NCBI RefSeq assembly: GCF_030160015.1
Contig: NZ_BSNN01000001.1
Location: 95,459-159,458 of the forward strand
Reading direction: 5' to 3'
DNA: 64,000 bases
DNA from: Amylibacter marinus
GTDB lineage: Bacteria; Pseudomonadota; Alphaproteobacteria; Rhodobacterales; Rhodobacteraceae
In this document: positions 16,892 to 26,981 of the stretch, piece by piece
Position numbering within the stretch: position 1 is the first letter of the stretch
Layout of the letters: the number at the start of each line of letters is the position of its first letter
Notes under the pieces: model-generated
Databases searched by the model: none
Seen by the model: the letters and a program-made list of their open reading frames with translations, nothing else
What the model was told of the DNA's origin: nothing
Made by a program: the position numbers and the translations under genes

Positions 16892-19189
16892 ATGAACAAA
16901 GTCATTACTGATGGGGTTGTCCTGATGCCGCCAGCATTTGGAGACGGATTAGATGTTTGGTCCAGCGAAGATGGAACGCCTGGATCACTAACCTATGACG
17001 GGGCCAGCAATGCGACGCTGATCTCTGCAGATGCCGACTTTGGCACCTGTTTCGAGGTGCAAAAAGTTGAAAGCACGCAAAAAATTCGCTCTATGGCGGA
17101 AACGCCAATGCTGGCGGGGTGCTATCTGCGAGTGTCGGCCCGAGTAAAGGCAATTTCGGGTGCCTTGCCATCGGTTCGCATTGCTGGCTGGGCTGGGGGC
17201 GCTGGGGGTGCGCATGTATCTGGCTTGGTTGAGGTTGGGGATTCTGTTGCACTAACAAGCTATGGCGAAGTCGTTGAGGTCAGCGCCATCATCGGTGGTG
17301 GAAACCGTACAGGGGTTGATTTAGCTTGGGGTCGTTTGCCTATTTTTGGACATTTTGGTTTGGATTTGATCGGTACCTCTGGCGGGGTTGTGCGTGTGGA
17401 AGATATTGTCATCGAAGATGTGACATCGGTATTCCTAAGGAAAATGATCGATGTCGTGGATGTTCAAGATTACGGTGCCATTGGTGATGGGGTAACAGAT
17501 AACAGTGCTGCATTTGAAGCCGCAGACGCCGACGCTGACGGGCGCGATATACTAGTGCCAGAGGGCACATATTATCTTGGGCAAACGGTGACGATAAACA
17601 ACCGGATGCGGTTCGAGGGTACGCTGGCGATGCCAGACAATGCAATTCTTCAGCTGACCAAAAACTTTGAGTTTGAAAGCTATGAAGAAGCGTTCGGAGA
17701 TGAGACCACGGCGTTGAAAAAGGGTATTCAAGCGCTCTTTAACTTTACAGATCATGAGACATTTGATCTGGGTGGTCGCAGCATTAGTTTGACTGGCCCA
17801 ATTGATGTGCATGCAGTCGTGGGCAATCACGATATTTTCAGCACCCGCCGCGTGCTGAAAAACGGAGAAATCAGAGCGCAGAACAGCACGAATTGGGATA
17901 GCGTTAGTGTCACAGAAACAGCCAGTTACGATGCCTCCGCCAATGATTTCCAGCTGACAAACGTGACAAACATTGCCTCAATTGCGGTTGGGTCTTTGGT
18001 ACAGGGTACGGGCGTTGGGCGCGAGGTCTACGTGAAGGATATTGATACCGTAACGAACACGATCTCACTAAGTAATGCTCTGTATGGCGCGGCGGCATCC
18101 CAAAGTTATACGTTCACACGATTCCAATACCTGTTGGATTTCAGCGGGTTTGCCAAGATTTCGAAACTGATTTTGGAGAACATTGATTTCAACGGTGGCG
18201 GAGTTGCCAGCGGCATCATTTTGGCGAAATCGGGGCTGACGAATACGGTTAAGGATTGTTTCTTCTCGTCCCCAGCAGATCGCGGGATTACGTCTATAGG
18301 AACAGCCTGTGCAGGGTTGAATGTGGATCGAAATCAATTTTTATCTAGCGAACAACCTCTTGCTGTAGCCGACAGAACGACCATCGCGTTGAATATCAAC
18401 ACCAATGATGCAAAAATTCGCAACAACCGGGTGGTTCGATTTAAGCATTTTGCTGTGTTAACGGCCGGTGGTTATATCATCAGTGGGAACCATTTCTTTC
18501 AGGGTGATAACCAAGGGACGCATGATAAAACCGCCGGTATTGTGTTGACCGAAAACTATACAAATACTGTTATCACATCCAACTATATCGATAATTGTTT
18601 TATCGAATGGAACAACGAGCATGATGGTACCCCCGATAACACTGGGTCTTCGTTTTCTGGATTGAGTATCGCCAATAATTTCTGCCTGATTTCGCATGTT
18701 GATCCATGGTTTACCTTGATTCGCTTGAAGCCCTATGGCGCGGATCACTTCATCAATGGGTTTAATATTTCAGGGAACGTGTTTAAGATTTCAGGTACGG
18801 ATATCGATAAAATCGAGAGCTATGATGATAGCTTTGCCCCCCTTGATACAAACAAAACCCAAGAATTCACGATGGTGAATAACAGCTTCATCAATGTGGA
18901 TTACCCCACAGCAAATCCCGTAACGATCGAGGTATCTTCATCATCCACCAGCAATACGTGGACAGGTGAACTGGCCGAATATTTACCGTTTGGATTGCCG
19001 GCCAAATATGTAACGGCGATCACACCCAATGGCGCGATTACCAATAGCAGTAACTCAGCCGTATTCACACAGCCCTATGCCGAGACAGAGCAGGGTGCCA
19101 ACGGCGATGAAATTGATATCAAGTGGTCCAGCAATGTTAAGGGCACGGTGCTCTGTACTGTCCGTGCCGACAAGTTGCTGGGTGATTAG
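16892..19189 (+). CDS. Right-handed beta-helix protein, pectate-lyase/GH28-like
   Basis: 765 residues from the ATG at 16892 (GAGGAAA site upstream). Residues 1-180 form an unrecognised beta-rich head; from about 190 the signature DVQDYGAIGDGVTDNSAAFEAA marks a pectate-lyase superfamily helix, with a degenerate repeated N-x-F/I pattern through about 670. There is no signal peptide. Similar long proteins starting MNK.ITDGVVLMPP are, to my knowledge, common in roseobacters and are annotated as GH28-related; they resemble phage tailspikes. Enzymatic activity is not demonstrable here. Confidence 0.7.
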   Translation: MNKVITDGVVLMPPAFGDGLDVWSSEDGTPGSLTYDGASNATLISADADFGTCFEVQKVESTQKIRSMAETPMLAGCYLRVSARVKAISGALPSVRIAGWAGGAGGAHVSGLVEVGDSVALTSYGEVVEVSAIIGGGNRTGVDLAWGRLPIFGHFGLDLIGTSGGVVRVEDIVIEDVTSVFLRKMIDVVDVQDYGAIGDGVTDNSAAFEAADADADGRDILVPEGTYYLGQTVTINNRMRFEGTLAMPDNAILQLTKNFEFESYEEAFGDETTALKKGIQALFNFTDHETFDLGGRSISLTGPIDVHAVVGNHDIFSTRRVLKNGEIRAQNSTNWDSVSVTETASYDASANDFQLTNVTNIASIAVGSLVQGTGVGREVYVKDIDTVTNTISLSNALYGAAASQSYTFTRFQYLLDFSGFAKISKLILENIDFNGGGVASGIILAKSGLTNTVKDCFFSSPADRGITSIGTACAGLNVDRNQFLSSEQPLAVADRTTIALNINTNDAKIRNNRVVRFKHFAVLTAGGYIISGNHFFQGDNQGTHDKTAGIVLTENYTNTVITSNYIDNCFIEWNNEHDGTPDNTGSSFSGLSIANNFCLISHVDPWFTLIRLKPYGADHFINGFNISGNVFKISGTDIDKIESYDDSFAPLDTNKTQEFTMVNNSFINVDYPTANPVTIEVSSSSTSNTWTGELAEYLPFGLPAKYVTAITPNGAITNSSNSAVFTQPYAETEQGANGDEIDIKWSSNVKGTVLCTVRADKLLGD

Positions 19190-19201
19190 GCTAAAAATTT
19201 T

Positions 19202-21370
19202 TTAAAACTTACGCTGGGTTTTTCCTTTGCGCACGCGCGTTCCACCCTTTCCAGCGGTGGAACGCCCGCCTTTTTGTAGTGCACTTTCAATGGCATCATC
19301 CACAACAGATTGACGTGCCATAGGATTTTCCGCGATGGTCATTTCGACAGCTTCTAGGCGTTTGACCTCGTCGCGAATACGGGCGGCTTCTTCGAACTCT
19401 AGGTTTTCGGCCGCTGCAATCATATCCTTGCGCAGGGCCTCTAGGTGCGCTGCCAAATTTGCACCGACCAAGGGTTTTTTATCGATTTGTGCGGTCACGC
19501 GAGATTGATCCGTATCTCCGCCAAACATACCCTTCAGAACGTCTTCTACATTCTTTTTTACTGTTGCAGGCGTTATCCCGTGTTTCTCATTATGCGCGAT
19601 TTGTTTTTCACGTCTGCGATTGGTTTCCCCCAGTGCACGTTCCATCGATCCCGTGATGCGATCTGCATACATAATCACGCGCCCCTCGGCATTTCGTGCA
19701 GCGCGTCCGATTGTTTGTACCAAAGAGGTCTCGCTGCGCAAGAAACCTTCTTTATCTGCATCCAAAATTGCAACCAATCCGCATTCAGGGATGTCTAGGC
19801 CTTCGCGTAACAGGTTGATACCGATTAACACATCAAATGCGCCAAGCCGCAAATCGCGTAAAATTTCGATACGCTCGATTGTATCGATGTCGCTGTGCAT
19901 ATACCGAACGCGGATGCCTTGCTCATGTAGATATTCTGTTAGATCCTCTGCCATGCGTTTGGTTAACGTAGTTACCAGAACTCGATTGCCGGCCTCTGCG
20001 ACGATGCGAATTTCTGCCAACAGATCGTCCACCTGTGTATCCACGGGTCGAATTTCAACTGGTGGATCTAATAACCCAGTTGGGCGAATGATTTGTTCGG
20101 CGAATACGCCACCCGATGCCTCAAGTTCCCATTTTTGTGGGGTAGCGGATACAAAAACTGATTGTGGGCGCATGGCATCCCACTCTTCGAATTTTAGTGG
20201 GCGATTGTCTGTACAAGACGGCAGGCGGAACCCATGCTCTGATAGGGTTCGTTTACGGCTGGCGTCTCCTTTGTACATACCCCCGATTTGAGGCACTGAG
20301 ACATGGCTTTCGTCGGCAAAAACAATTGCGTTATCTGGGATGTATTCAAATAGGGTGGGGGGGGGCTCACCTGGGGCACGGCCGGTTAAATATCGAGAGT
20401 AGTTTTCAATCCCATTGCACACGCCTGTGGCCTCTAGCATTTCGATATCGAAATTACACCTTTGTTCTAGGCGTTGGGCCTCTAGTAGTTTTCCATCATC
20501 GCGGAATTGCTTTAGGCGTATCACCAGCTCGGATTTGATGTTTTTTATGGCCTGTTGCATGGTTGGACGCGGGGTTACGTAATGCGAATTCGCATAAATA
20601 CGCACCTTTTCTAGGGTGTTGGTTTTTTCACCTGTAAGCGTGTCAAATTCAGTAATACTTTCCAATTCTTCACCGAAAAATGATAGACGCCAGCCGCGAT
20701 CATCAAGGTGTGCAGGCCAAACCTCTAGGCTGTCGCCGCGCACTCGAAACGACCCCCGCACGAAGGCGGCATCATTGCGATTGTACTGTTGGGCAACCAA
20801 ATCAGTCATGATCGTACGTTGATCATACTCTTGACCTGCGACCAGATCTTGGGTCATAGCGCCATAGGTTTCAACCGATCCGATCCCATAAATACAGGAC
20901 ACTGAGGCCACGATAATAACATCATCCCGTTCCAACAATGCACGGGTGGCCGAGTGGCGCATCCGATCGATTTGCTCGTTGATTTGGGACTCTTTCTCGA
21001 TGAACGTATCCGAGCGCGGCACATAGGCCTCGGGCTGATAATAGTCATAAAAGCTTACGAAATATTCCACGGCGTTTTCAGGGAAGAAGCTTTTGAATTC
21101 GCCATACAGCTGGGCGGCCAACGTTTTGTTGGGTGCTAAAATAATTGCAGGACGCTGTGTGGCCTCGATAATTTTGGCAATGGTAAAGGTTTTGCCTGTG
21201 CCTGTCGCCCCTAGCAAGACCTGATTTTGATCGCCATCCTGTAGCCCCTCTACCAACTCAGCAATTGCCGTTGGCTGATCCCCCGCAGGTTGAAATTCCG
21301 TATGCAGAACCAGTTTTTTCCCACCCTCTAGCTTGGTTTTTTCAGGGAGCGGCGCGCTGGATGTAAGCAT
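19202..21370 (-). CDS. uvrB: UvrABC excinuclease subunit B
   Basis: 722 residues from the ATG at 21368-21370 (GAGG site upstream; the open frame continues 81 codons further without support). DNA damage verification helicase of nucleotide excision repair. Walker A GATGTGKT at 54-61, the beta-hairpin region [19 protein letters not shown], helicase motifs FADESHV and TIGRAARN, and the C-terminal UVR motif ([18 protein letters not shown]) that contacts UvrC. The tail ends in a basic segment. A 9-C tract in the coding strand encodes part of [10 protein letters not shown]. Confidence 0.97.
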   Translation of the reverse strand: MLTSSAPLPEKTKLEGGKKLVLHTEFQPAGDQPTAIAELVEGLQDGDQNQVLLGATGTGKTFTIAKIIEATQRPAIILAPNKTLAAQLYGEFKSFFPENAVEYFVSFYDYYQPEAYVPRSDTFIEKESQINEQIDRMRHSATRALLERDDVIIVASVSCIYGIGSVETYGAMTQDLVAGQEYDQRTIMTDLVAQQYNRNDAAFVRGSFRVRGDSLEVWPAHLDDRGWRLSFFGEELESITEFDTLTGEKTNTLEKVRIYANSHYVTPRPTMQQAIKNIKSELVIRLKQFRDDGKLLEAQRLEQRCNFDIEMLEATGVCNGIENYSRYLTGRAPGEPPPTLFEYIPDNAIVFADESHVSVPQIGGMYKGDASRKRTLSEHGFRLPSCTDNRPLKFEEWDAMRPQSVFVSATPQKWELEASGGVFAEQIIRPTGLLDPPVEIRPVDTQVDDLLAEIRIVAEAGNRVLVTTLTKRMAEDLTEYLHEQGIRVRYMHSDIDTIERIEILRDLRLGAFDVLIGINLLREGLDIPECGLVAILDADKEGFLRSETSLVQTIGRAARNAEGRVIMYADRITGSMERALGETNRRREKQIAHNEKHGITPATVKKNVEDVLKGMFGGDTDQSRVTAQIDKKPLVGANLAAHLEALRKDMIAAAENLEFEEAARIRDEVKRLEAVEMTIAENPMARQSVVDDAIESALQKGGRSTAGKGGTRVRKGKTQRKF
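20357..20365 (-). repeat. Nine-base homopolymer (C9 in the coding strand) inside uvrB
   Basis: Nine consecutive G on the plus strand code for three prolines of UvrB. Tracts of this length are prone to slippage; a one-base change would truncate the repair protein. Confidence 0.9.
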
Positions 21371-21644
21371 TGCTTGGCCTCGGTCATGCAAGTTAACGAG
21401 AAGTGGTCCGCATAGTTTAGGTCGTGGCGCGGATGATGCAAGGTAATTACGGCGGCGGTCCTCGGCTGTAATCATTTTGTTAACCAATAAACCATATGAT
21501 GATTCTGCAAGCAGCAAATGGTTGTCAGTCGGGCCTGTGACCCACCCCCACCCTCGCTCCAACGGGCTCGGCTGATACCATACTGCTCTTGAAATTTGGA
21601 CCGTTTCTCGCAATAATCTACATATCGGATTAACGGAGTTCCCA

Positions 21645-21956
21645 ATGCTAGCACGTATTTATCAACCCGCACGCAATGCCATGCAGTCTGGCACCGGTAA
21701 ATCGAAGGTCTGGGTTCTGGAATATGCCCCTGAATCTGCACGCTCGCTTGATCCTTTGATGGGCTGGACTGGATCTGACGACATGAATAGCCAGGTGAAA
21801 CTGAGCTTTGATACCCAAGAAGAGGCAGTTACATTTGCCAAATCCAAGGGGCTGGCATATCGCGTTGATATACCCAAAACCCGTAAACATGTTCTGCGCG
21901 CAGGTGGATATGGTGAAAATTTTGCAACAGGTCGCCGCGAAACTTGGACGCATTGA
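21645..21956 (+). CDS. NADH dehydrogenase-associated subunit, NDUFS4/ETC complex I family
   Basis: 103 residues starting [16 protein letters not shown], with [39 protein letters not shown] and a C-terminal basic tail: the full pattern of the alphaproteobacterial homologue of mitochondrial NDUFS4. It binds the peripheral arm of complex I near the iron-sulfur N module. Start chosen for the GGAG site 10 bases upstream. Sits between uvrB and tRNA-Arg. Confidence 0.88.
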   Translation: MLARIYQPARNAMQSGTGKSKVWVLEYAPESARSLDPLMGWTGSDDMNSQVKLSFDTQEEAVTFAKSKGLAYRVDIPKTRKHVLRAGGYGENFATGRRETWTH

Positions 21957-21997
21957 GCCTTGTCAGCGGTGGCCTAGCGTTTTAAACCCCACTTAGC

Positions 21998-22074
<77 letters not shown>

Positions 22075-22084
22075 ATTACTTTTC

Positions 22085-22543
22085 TTAGGTTTGCCGGTTG
22101 CGATCCAACCATTCGCCTAAATTCTGTAACTGCGATATGAATCCCTCGATCTGATCATCGTCAATTGCTGAAAATGCCTGAAAAAGATCCGGACCAATAG
22201 CAGCGTGAATTTCATCTAATAAATCCGATGCCGCCGGCAGGGCTTGCACTGTCTTTGATCTCTTATCTTGCATGCTTTCGCTTATCTCAACCAACCCCAT
22301 GTTTTGGAATTTTGCCACCGCTTTGGTGACTGAGGGTTGGCCAAACTCTACGGCATTGGCGATGTCAGAAATGCGATTCCCGCCGTCTAACTTTTGGCGG
22401 GTGATGTGATGCAGTATGCTGAATTGGCCCAAGGTTAAACCATGTGGCTTGAGCAAAACTGCCATGCGATTGGTGTACAGCTGCGTAACAATCGCAAGCC
22501 ATGTGGCGCCTTTGCCAACCAGCGGGCCTGTCAATTTTGCCAT
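22085..22543 (-). CDS. MarR family transcriptional regulator
   Basis: 152 residues from the ATG at 22541-22543 (MAKLTGPLVGKG); an AGGGGAA site precedes it. Winged helix-turn-helix: LTLGQFSILHHITRQ, then ISDIANAVEFGQPSVTKAVAKFQNMGLVEI as recognition helix and wing, with helices at both ends for dimerisation. Divergent from the membrane protein at 22615, with strong dyads between them (22572-22601), so it probably represses itself and that gene. The inducer is unknown. Confidence 0.88.
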   Translation of the reverse strand: MAKLTGPLVGKGATWLAIVTQLYTNRMAVLLKPHGLTLGQFSILHHITRQKLDGGNRISDIANAVEFGQPSVTKAVAKFQNMGLVEISESMQDKRSKTVQALPAASDLLDEIHAAIGPDLFQAFSAIDDDQIEGFISQLQNLGEWLDRNRQT

Positions 22544-22571
22544 TTCGCATTTTCCCCTTGATTTGTATTCC

Positions 22572-22601
22572 GCAGAATATATCTGCATTCCAAGGAATGC
22601 A
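22572..22601. promoter_or_regulatory. Overlapping dyads in the marR/membrane-protein divergent promoter
   Basis: TGCATTCC-AA-GGAATGCA (22584-22601) is a perfect 8-bp inverted repeat. GCAGA (22572-22576) and TCTGC (22582-22586) form a second dyad that overlaps it. MarR proteins bind such 16-20-bp dyads. The second site ends 13 bases before the divergent start at 22615. Confidence 0.6.
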
Positions 22602-22614
22602 AATGGAGTTACTT

Positions 22615-23190
22615 ATGTTTTCAAAAGTTTTAGATCGAATTTTCTCACTGCCTGTATGGGCGCATTTGGCAGGTCTGGTGGCCAGTATTGCGTGGTTTAA
22701 AACCGCAAAAACACACCTAGACAAAAGTTATACAGCATCCCAGCACCCTGTAGATTTCTTCACAGGGCAAACAACGTTTAATAGCGAAACAATCAAGGGC
22801 TATTATGCGGTCATGCAGGATGCAGGCACACTGGGGATTTATGTGCGAACGCAAATCCTTGACTATGCGTTCATCCTAGGCCTGCTGTTGATGGGTTTGT
22901 TTTTTGCAACAGGTATTGCCCGCGCTGCACGTGCAGGTAGTTGGGGTCGCAGTATTGGTCGCTGGGCGGCAACGTCAATCGCGCTAGGGGCGCTATGCGA
23001 TGCGATTGAAAATGCATGGTCGTTTGTGATGCTTGCGAATCCTCATGATTTTGCCAGCTGGCTTGCACTGCCTTATTCTGGGTTTGCGGCGGCCAAATTT
23101 GCGCTGTTAACTTTGGGGATGGCTTTGCTGTGCGTTACTATTGCCAGCGTCGTTCTGGGGCGCATAATGGGGCGCGAAGCGATCGGGTAA
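22615..23190 (+). CDS. Polytopic membrane protein, probable MarR target
   Basis: 191 residues from the ATG at 22615 with GGAG ten bases upstream. Four likely membrane segments (PVWAHLAGLVASIAW; ILDYAFILGLLLMGLFF; WAATSIALGALCDAI; FALLTLGMALLCVTIASVVL). A polar periplasmic or cytoplasmic loop lies between the first two. I do not recognise a family. Divergent from, and sharing an operator with, the MarR gene, which suggests inducible expression. Confidence 0.6.
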   Translation: MFSKVLDRIFSLPVWAHLAGLVASIAWFKTAKTHLDKSYTASQHPVDFFTGQTTFNSETIKGYYAVMQDAGTLGIYVRTQILDYAFILGLLLMGLFFATGIARAARAGSWGRSIGRWAATSIALGALCDAIENAWSFVMLANPHDFASWLALPYSGFAAAKFALLTLGMALLCVTIASVVLGRIMGREAIG

Positions 23191-23227
23191 TGTGATCGCA
23201 TACTGCAGATGGTGTATTGGGGGCATA

Positions 23228-23548
23228 ATGGATGAATTAATGCGGTTTACGGCACTGGCATTTGGCGAGTTAGAGGTGGTGCTGGTCGCGCTGATCATCG
23301 GTGTGTCACTTGGGCGCGCGGGTTACCCTTGGATGCTTGTTTGTTCAATTGTCGCATGTATTGGCCTAACGGCGGCGCGCTATAGCGTTTATGTAGAACT
23401 TGGCCAAGAACAGGGGCTTAGTGATCCAAAGGCAACGCTGTGGCGTGCGATAATAGGTTCTTGGATATCGGTTTTTATGATCAGCCACGCTGTGTGGCTG
23501 ATCGTGAAGTCCTTACTACTTTGGTTTAATATCAGCCGCATGCATTGA
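23228..23548 (+). CDS. Small membrane protein
   Basis: 106 residues from the ATG at 23228 (MDELMRFTALAFGELE). Three hydrophobic segments (VVLVALIIGVSLG; MLVCSIVACIGLTAA; IIGSWISVFMISHAVWLIVKSLLLW). It follows the previous membrane-protein gene by 37 bases on the same strand, so an operon is likely. No family recognised. Its coding sequence contains a perfect 10-bp hairpin (23479-23503). It ends 10 bases from the convergent trxB stop. Confidence 0.5.
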   Translation: MDELMRFTALAFGELEVVLVALIIGVSLGRAGYPWMLVCSIVACIGLTAARYSVYVELGQEQGLSDPKATLWRAIIGSWISVFMISHAVWLIVKSLLLWFNISRMH

Positions 23549-23558
23549 TGCGGGTCAA

Positions 23559-24500
23559 TTAATCCTCTTCGGATAGGAAACGTTCGGCTTCTAATGCCGC
23601 CATACAGCCCATTCCGGCAGAGGTAACCGCTTGGCGATATTTGTGATCAGTTAGATCACCGGCTGCAAAAACACCCGGTATAGAGGTGGCGGTGCTGTCG
23701 GGTTTTGTCACCACATAGCCCCCCATATGGGTTTCGAGCTGTTGCGCAACCAATTCATTGGCTGGTGCATGGCCAATTGCCACAAACACACCCTTGCACG
23801 GAATATGCGTGATCTCGCCGGTTTTTGTATGCTTTACGTTTACACCCTCTACACCTAATGGGTTTTCAGTGCCTGTGACCTCGACCAACTCATGAAACCA
23901 CAGTGGTTCGATCTTCTCGTTTTTTTCCAAACGATTGATCAAAATTTTCTCGGCGCGCAGTTCATCGCGGCGGTGAATTAACGTTACCTTGGATGCAAAT
24001 TTGGTCAGAAACAGTGCCTCTTCGACAGCGGTGTTACCACCGCCAATGACCACGATCTCTTGGTTACGATAGAAAAACCCATCACATGTGGCACAGGCCG
24101 ATACGCCAAATCCTTTGAACTTCTCTTCGGTTTCAAGGCCAAGCCATTTCGCACGCGCCCCCGTTGCCAAAATCACCGCATCGGCTGTGTAGGTGGTGCC
24201 GCTGTCGCCTTTGGCGGTATAGGGGCGTTTCGATAGATCTAAATCAGCAATGATATCACCGATAATTTCGGTGCCCATTGCCTTGGCGTGGGCTTCCATG
24301 TTGACCATCAAGTCAGGGCCTTGGATTTCTTTTTCACCGGGCCAATTTTCAACCTCGGTTGTGGTGGTCAATTGGCCACCTGGCTCGATACCCTGAACCA
24401 AAATAGGGTTCAGCATCGCGCGGCTAGCATAGACGCCAGCGGTGTAACCGGCCGGACCAGACCCAATAATCAACAAATTCGTGTGACGTGTTTCGGACAT
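23559..24500 (-). CDS. trxB: Thioredoxin-disulfide reductase
   Basis: 313 residues. NADPH-dependent flavoenzyme that reduces thioredoxin in the cytoplasm. FAD motif GSGPAG at 13-18, redox-active CATC at 136-139 (CATCDG), NADPH motif [12 protein letters not shown], and the closing [19 protein letters not shown] flavin motif. Length and motif spacing are standard for the low-molecular-weight enzyme. Divergent from an Lrp-type regulator across about 200 bases. Confidence 0.96.
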   Translation of the reverse strand: MSETRHTNLLIIGSGPAGYTAGVYASRAMLNPILVQGIEPGGQLTTTTEVENWPGEKEIQGPDLMVNMEAHAKAMGTEIIGDIIADLDLSKRPYTAKGDSGTTYTADAVILATGARAKWLGLETEEKFKGFGVSACATCDGFFYRNQEIVVIGGGNTAVEEALFLTKFASKVTLIHRRDELRAEKILINRLEKNEKIEPLWFHELVEVTGTENPLGVEGVNVKHTKTGEITHIPCKGVFVAIGHAPANELVAQQLETHMGGYVVTKPDSTATSIPGVFAAGDLTDHKYRQAVTSAGMGCMAALEAERFLSEED

Positions 24501-24613
24501 TATGTACCCTTTTGATAGACTTTGCAGGTCTTATAGACGCCTCAAGTTCATAGGTGAACCCGCGATAACCCTAGATCGCATAAGATTTACCAATTGGGGG
24601 GCTGTCTGAATTT

Positions 24614-24633
24614 CTTGATAATTATATATCAAG
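24614..24633. promoter_or_regulatory. 7-bp inverted repeat, candidate Lrp/AsnC site
   Basis: CTTGATA (24614-24620) and TATCAAG (24627-24633), separated by ATTATA, lie 68 bases before the Lrp-type gene in the trxB divergent region. AT-rich dyads of this size suit Lrp/AsnC autoregulation. Confidence 0.4.
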
Positions 24634-24700
24634 GCTGTGTAATATTATTGCGCAATCGAGCTAAAACCACTAGATTGTCCCCGAGCCAAACGGGATCACT

Positions 24701-25177
24701 ATGCACAAGATTGACACCATTGATCTAAAAATTCTGGAATTGCTTCAGCAAGACGGCCGTATGACCAATGTCGACCTCGCAGCACAGGTCGGTATTTCGG
24801 CACCTCCCTGTCTGCGTCGTGTTCGTGCCCTAGAGGTTGCGGGCCTGTTGCAAGGTTATCACGCGGTGGTTAACGAGCGGGCATTGGGCTTTGAGGTAAA
24901 GGTTTTTGCCATGGTTGGCCTGCATTCGCAGGCCGAGGCCGATCTTCAGGCCTTTGAAGGGCTGTGTAATGATTGGCCCTATGTGCGGGAATGTCATATG
25001 CTAAATGGCGAAATTGATTTCGTTTTAAAATGCGTAGCACCTGATTTAAGCAGCTTTCAAACGTTTCTTACCGAAAATCTAACCAGCGCAGATAACGTGG
25101 CCAGCGTTAAAACCTCGCTGGTTATCCGCTGCGCCAAAGATGTGCCAGGTGTGCCAATTCAGGCCTTCGTTCCCTAA
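24701..25177 (+). CDS. Lrp/AsnC family transcriptional regulator
   Basis: 158 residues. N-terminal helix-turn-helix: IDTIDLKILELLQQDGRMTNVDLA with SAPPCLRRVRALEVAGLLQGY, the standard AsnC motif. The C-terminal RAM domain includes VKVFAMVGLHSQ and VRECHMLNGEIDFVLKC, which bind amino acids and assemble octamers. Effector not identifiable from sequence. Its stop shares bases with the convergent pgeF stop (CTAA at 25174-25177). Confidence 0.9.
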   Translation: MHKIDTIDLKILELLQQDGRMTNVDLAAQVGISAPPCLRRVRALEVAGLLQGYHAVVNERALGFEVKVFAMVGLHSQAEADLQAFEGLCNDWPYVRECHMLNGEIDFVLKCVAPDLSSFQTFLTENLTSADNVASVKTSLVIRCAKDVPGVPIQAFVP

Positions 25178-25929
25178 AGAGAAATCGCAGAAATCAGCCG
25201 CCCGTAATCAGGCTGATTAAGATGCGTTGCGCGGCGATAAGAATAGAACCGGTCTGGTTCTGCATAGGTGCAATGCCCCGTCCATGTGGCCAGTTTGATA
25301 TCGCATTCTTGGAGCGATTTTAGGCAAAATCCAGGCAGGTCAAATTGATACTTCCCTGCTTTCCCATCGGTGAAAAACTGCGCATCACTTGGGGCTTGAT
25401 CACAGAAACTCTCGTAAAAGTCCTGCCCAACCTCGTAGTTCCTTTGGCTGATACAGGGGCCAATTGTTGCGATGATATTGCCACGCGCTGCCCCCAATTT
25501 TACCATGGCGGCAACGGTGTTTTCCGAAATCCCCCCCATTGCCCCCTTCCAGCCGGAATGCGCCGCCCCAATCACACCGTTTTTCGCATCGGCAAACAAA
25601 ATAGGCGCACAATCCGCCGTAAGTATCCCAAGCGCAAGGTTGGCCGTCTTGCTTACCATTGCATCTGCTTTTAGTTGTCCGTTCTGTGGGCCATCAACGG
25701 CTACAACTTCGGCCGAATGATACTGATACACATTAGACAACCGCGCCAAATCAACCTCCATCGCAGTGGCCACAAGCATGCGATTTTGATCCACCGCATC
25801 GCGTTGATCGCTAGAACCGCGCCCACAATTCAGGCCTTTAAATATCCCAGAACTCACGCCACCACGGCGGGTGAAAAACCCGTGGCGAAACTGGGATAGC
25901 GGGTCAGAGGTGATTATTTCCAATGTCAT
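25174..25929 (-). CDS. pgeF: Peptidoglycan editing factor PgeF (YfiH/CNF1-fold, purine nucleoside-type oxidoreductase family)
   Basis: 251 residues. The metal-site motifs are visible: LTADCAPILFAD, GAAHSGWKGAMGGI and IGPCISQRNYEVG, with GHCTYAEPDRFYSYRR near the end. In E. coli PgeF removes mis-incorporated L-Ser from peptidoglycan precursors; other members have adenosine deaminase or laccase-like activity in vitro. Overlaps the stop of midA by 4 bases (ATGA). Third gene of the lgt-midA-pgeF unit. Confidence 0.9.
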   Translation of the reverse strand: MTLEIITSDPLSQFRHGFFTRRGGVSSGIFKGLNCGRGSSDQRDAVDQNRMLVATAMEVDLARLSNVYQYHSAEVVAVDGPQNGQLKADAMVSKTANLALGILTADCAPILFADAKNGVIGAAHSGWKGAMGGISENTVAAMVKLGAARGNIIATIGPCISQRNYEVGQDFYESFCDQAPSDAQFFTDGKAGKYQFDLPGFCLKSLQECDIKLATWTGHCTYAEPDRFYSYRRATHLNQPDYGRLISAISL

Positions 25930-26981
25930 TCAGAAAATCCTGCGGGTTGTTTGCTGCCCCTGGGCGTGATTGCAAGGGCCTTGAACAGTTGCCCCATTTC
26001 TTCGGGATGGGTCAAGCGCCTGTGCGCACTTATATGCGCTTCTAGCTCTTGGGGGCGCATATTTTGCGCCAAACTTTGCGCTCGCTGGGTTATTCCTAGG
26101 CGTTCTAGCAACAGTCCCTGAGGCACCAATTCGCTTACCTGAGCCTTGCTTTGGGCGGCATCTGCAAGGGTGCGAAAATTCACATGTGCTGTTAAATCCG
26201 CGCGGCCAGGATCGGCTAGTGGAGAGATTTTTTTCTGACCCTTGATCGCCTGAAAGCTGTCGCCCATTTCCCCCCATGTGCCATAATCAATGATCAATGC
26301 GGCACCCGAAAGGGCTGCGATATGATCCGCAATTGCCGCGCATAATGCCGTCGCACTTGGGCTAATCTCTATCATACTGTCTCGTAGACGATCGGGGAAC
26401 ATGCCATCGGGGGCAAGACCGCCAAGGACAAAATGCAGGTGTTCGCCCTCGGCCCCGATCATCTGCTCCTGCCAGCCCTTATCCGTTTTGCGGAATTGGC
26501 GAACAGGCAAACAGTCAAAGAATTCATTCGCCACCAAATACAGCGGCAGGTCAGGCAACTCTGCGATGTTATCACCCCATGACACCTCGAAATCCGCAAG
26601 GCACTCTTTCTGGCGTTGCCGCAGCGTGGGGCTGGCCTCGATTAGATGGATGCGCATCGCATGGTGAAACTGCGGTACAGATTTTGTCGCGCGTAGGATG
26701 TCCTGCATCAAAGTACCGTTTCCTGGCCCGAGTTCTGCCAAACAAAACGGATCTGGTGCGCCCTGATCCAGCCATGTTTGCGCAAGGCACAGACCGATAA
26801 CCTCGCCAAACATTTGGCTAATTTCAGGCGCGGTGATAAAATCGCCCTGGGCGCCGATAGGGTCGGTGTTTGTGTAATAGCCTTGGGTCGGATGCAGCAG
26901 GCATTGGGTCATATACTCAGCAACACTCATGGGGCCAAAACGGGAAATTTGGCGCAACAGTATCGCTAACATAGGGCTCAT
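25926..26981 (-). CDS. SAM-dependent methyltransferase, MidA/NDUFAF7 family
   Basis: 351 residues. LAELGPGNGTLMQDILR is the SAM-binding glycine loop; VANEFFDCLPVRQF and ALIIDYGTWG are family hallmarks. The mitochondrial relative NDUFAF7 methylates an arginine of complex I subunit NDUFS2 during assembly, and bacterial members probably do the same (known for the family, inferred here). Its ATG directly follows the lgt stop with no spacer (TAAATG), and its end overlaps pgeF. Confidence 0.88.
   Translation of the reverse strand: MSPMLAILLRQISRFGPMSVAEYMTQCLLHPTQGYYTNTDPIGAQGDFITAPEISQMFGEVIGLCLAQTWLDQGAPDPFCLAELGPGNGTLMQDILRATKSVPQFHHAMRIHLIEASPTLRQRQKECLADFEVSWGDNIAELPDLPLYLVANEFFDCLPVRQFRKTDKGWQEQMIGAEGEHLHFVLGGLAPDGMFPDRLRDSMIEISPSATALCAAIADHIAALSGAALIIDYGTWGEMGDSFQAIKGQKKISPLADPGRADLTAHVNFRTLADAAQSKAQVSELVPQGLLLERLGITQRAQSLAQNMRPQELEAHISAHRRLTHPEEMGQLFKALAITPRGSKQPAGFSE

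Noticed and set aside
19620..20291. 223-aa plus-strand ORF
   Set aside because: Antisense of uvrB, low-complexity Ser/Arg composition, no motif.
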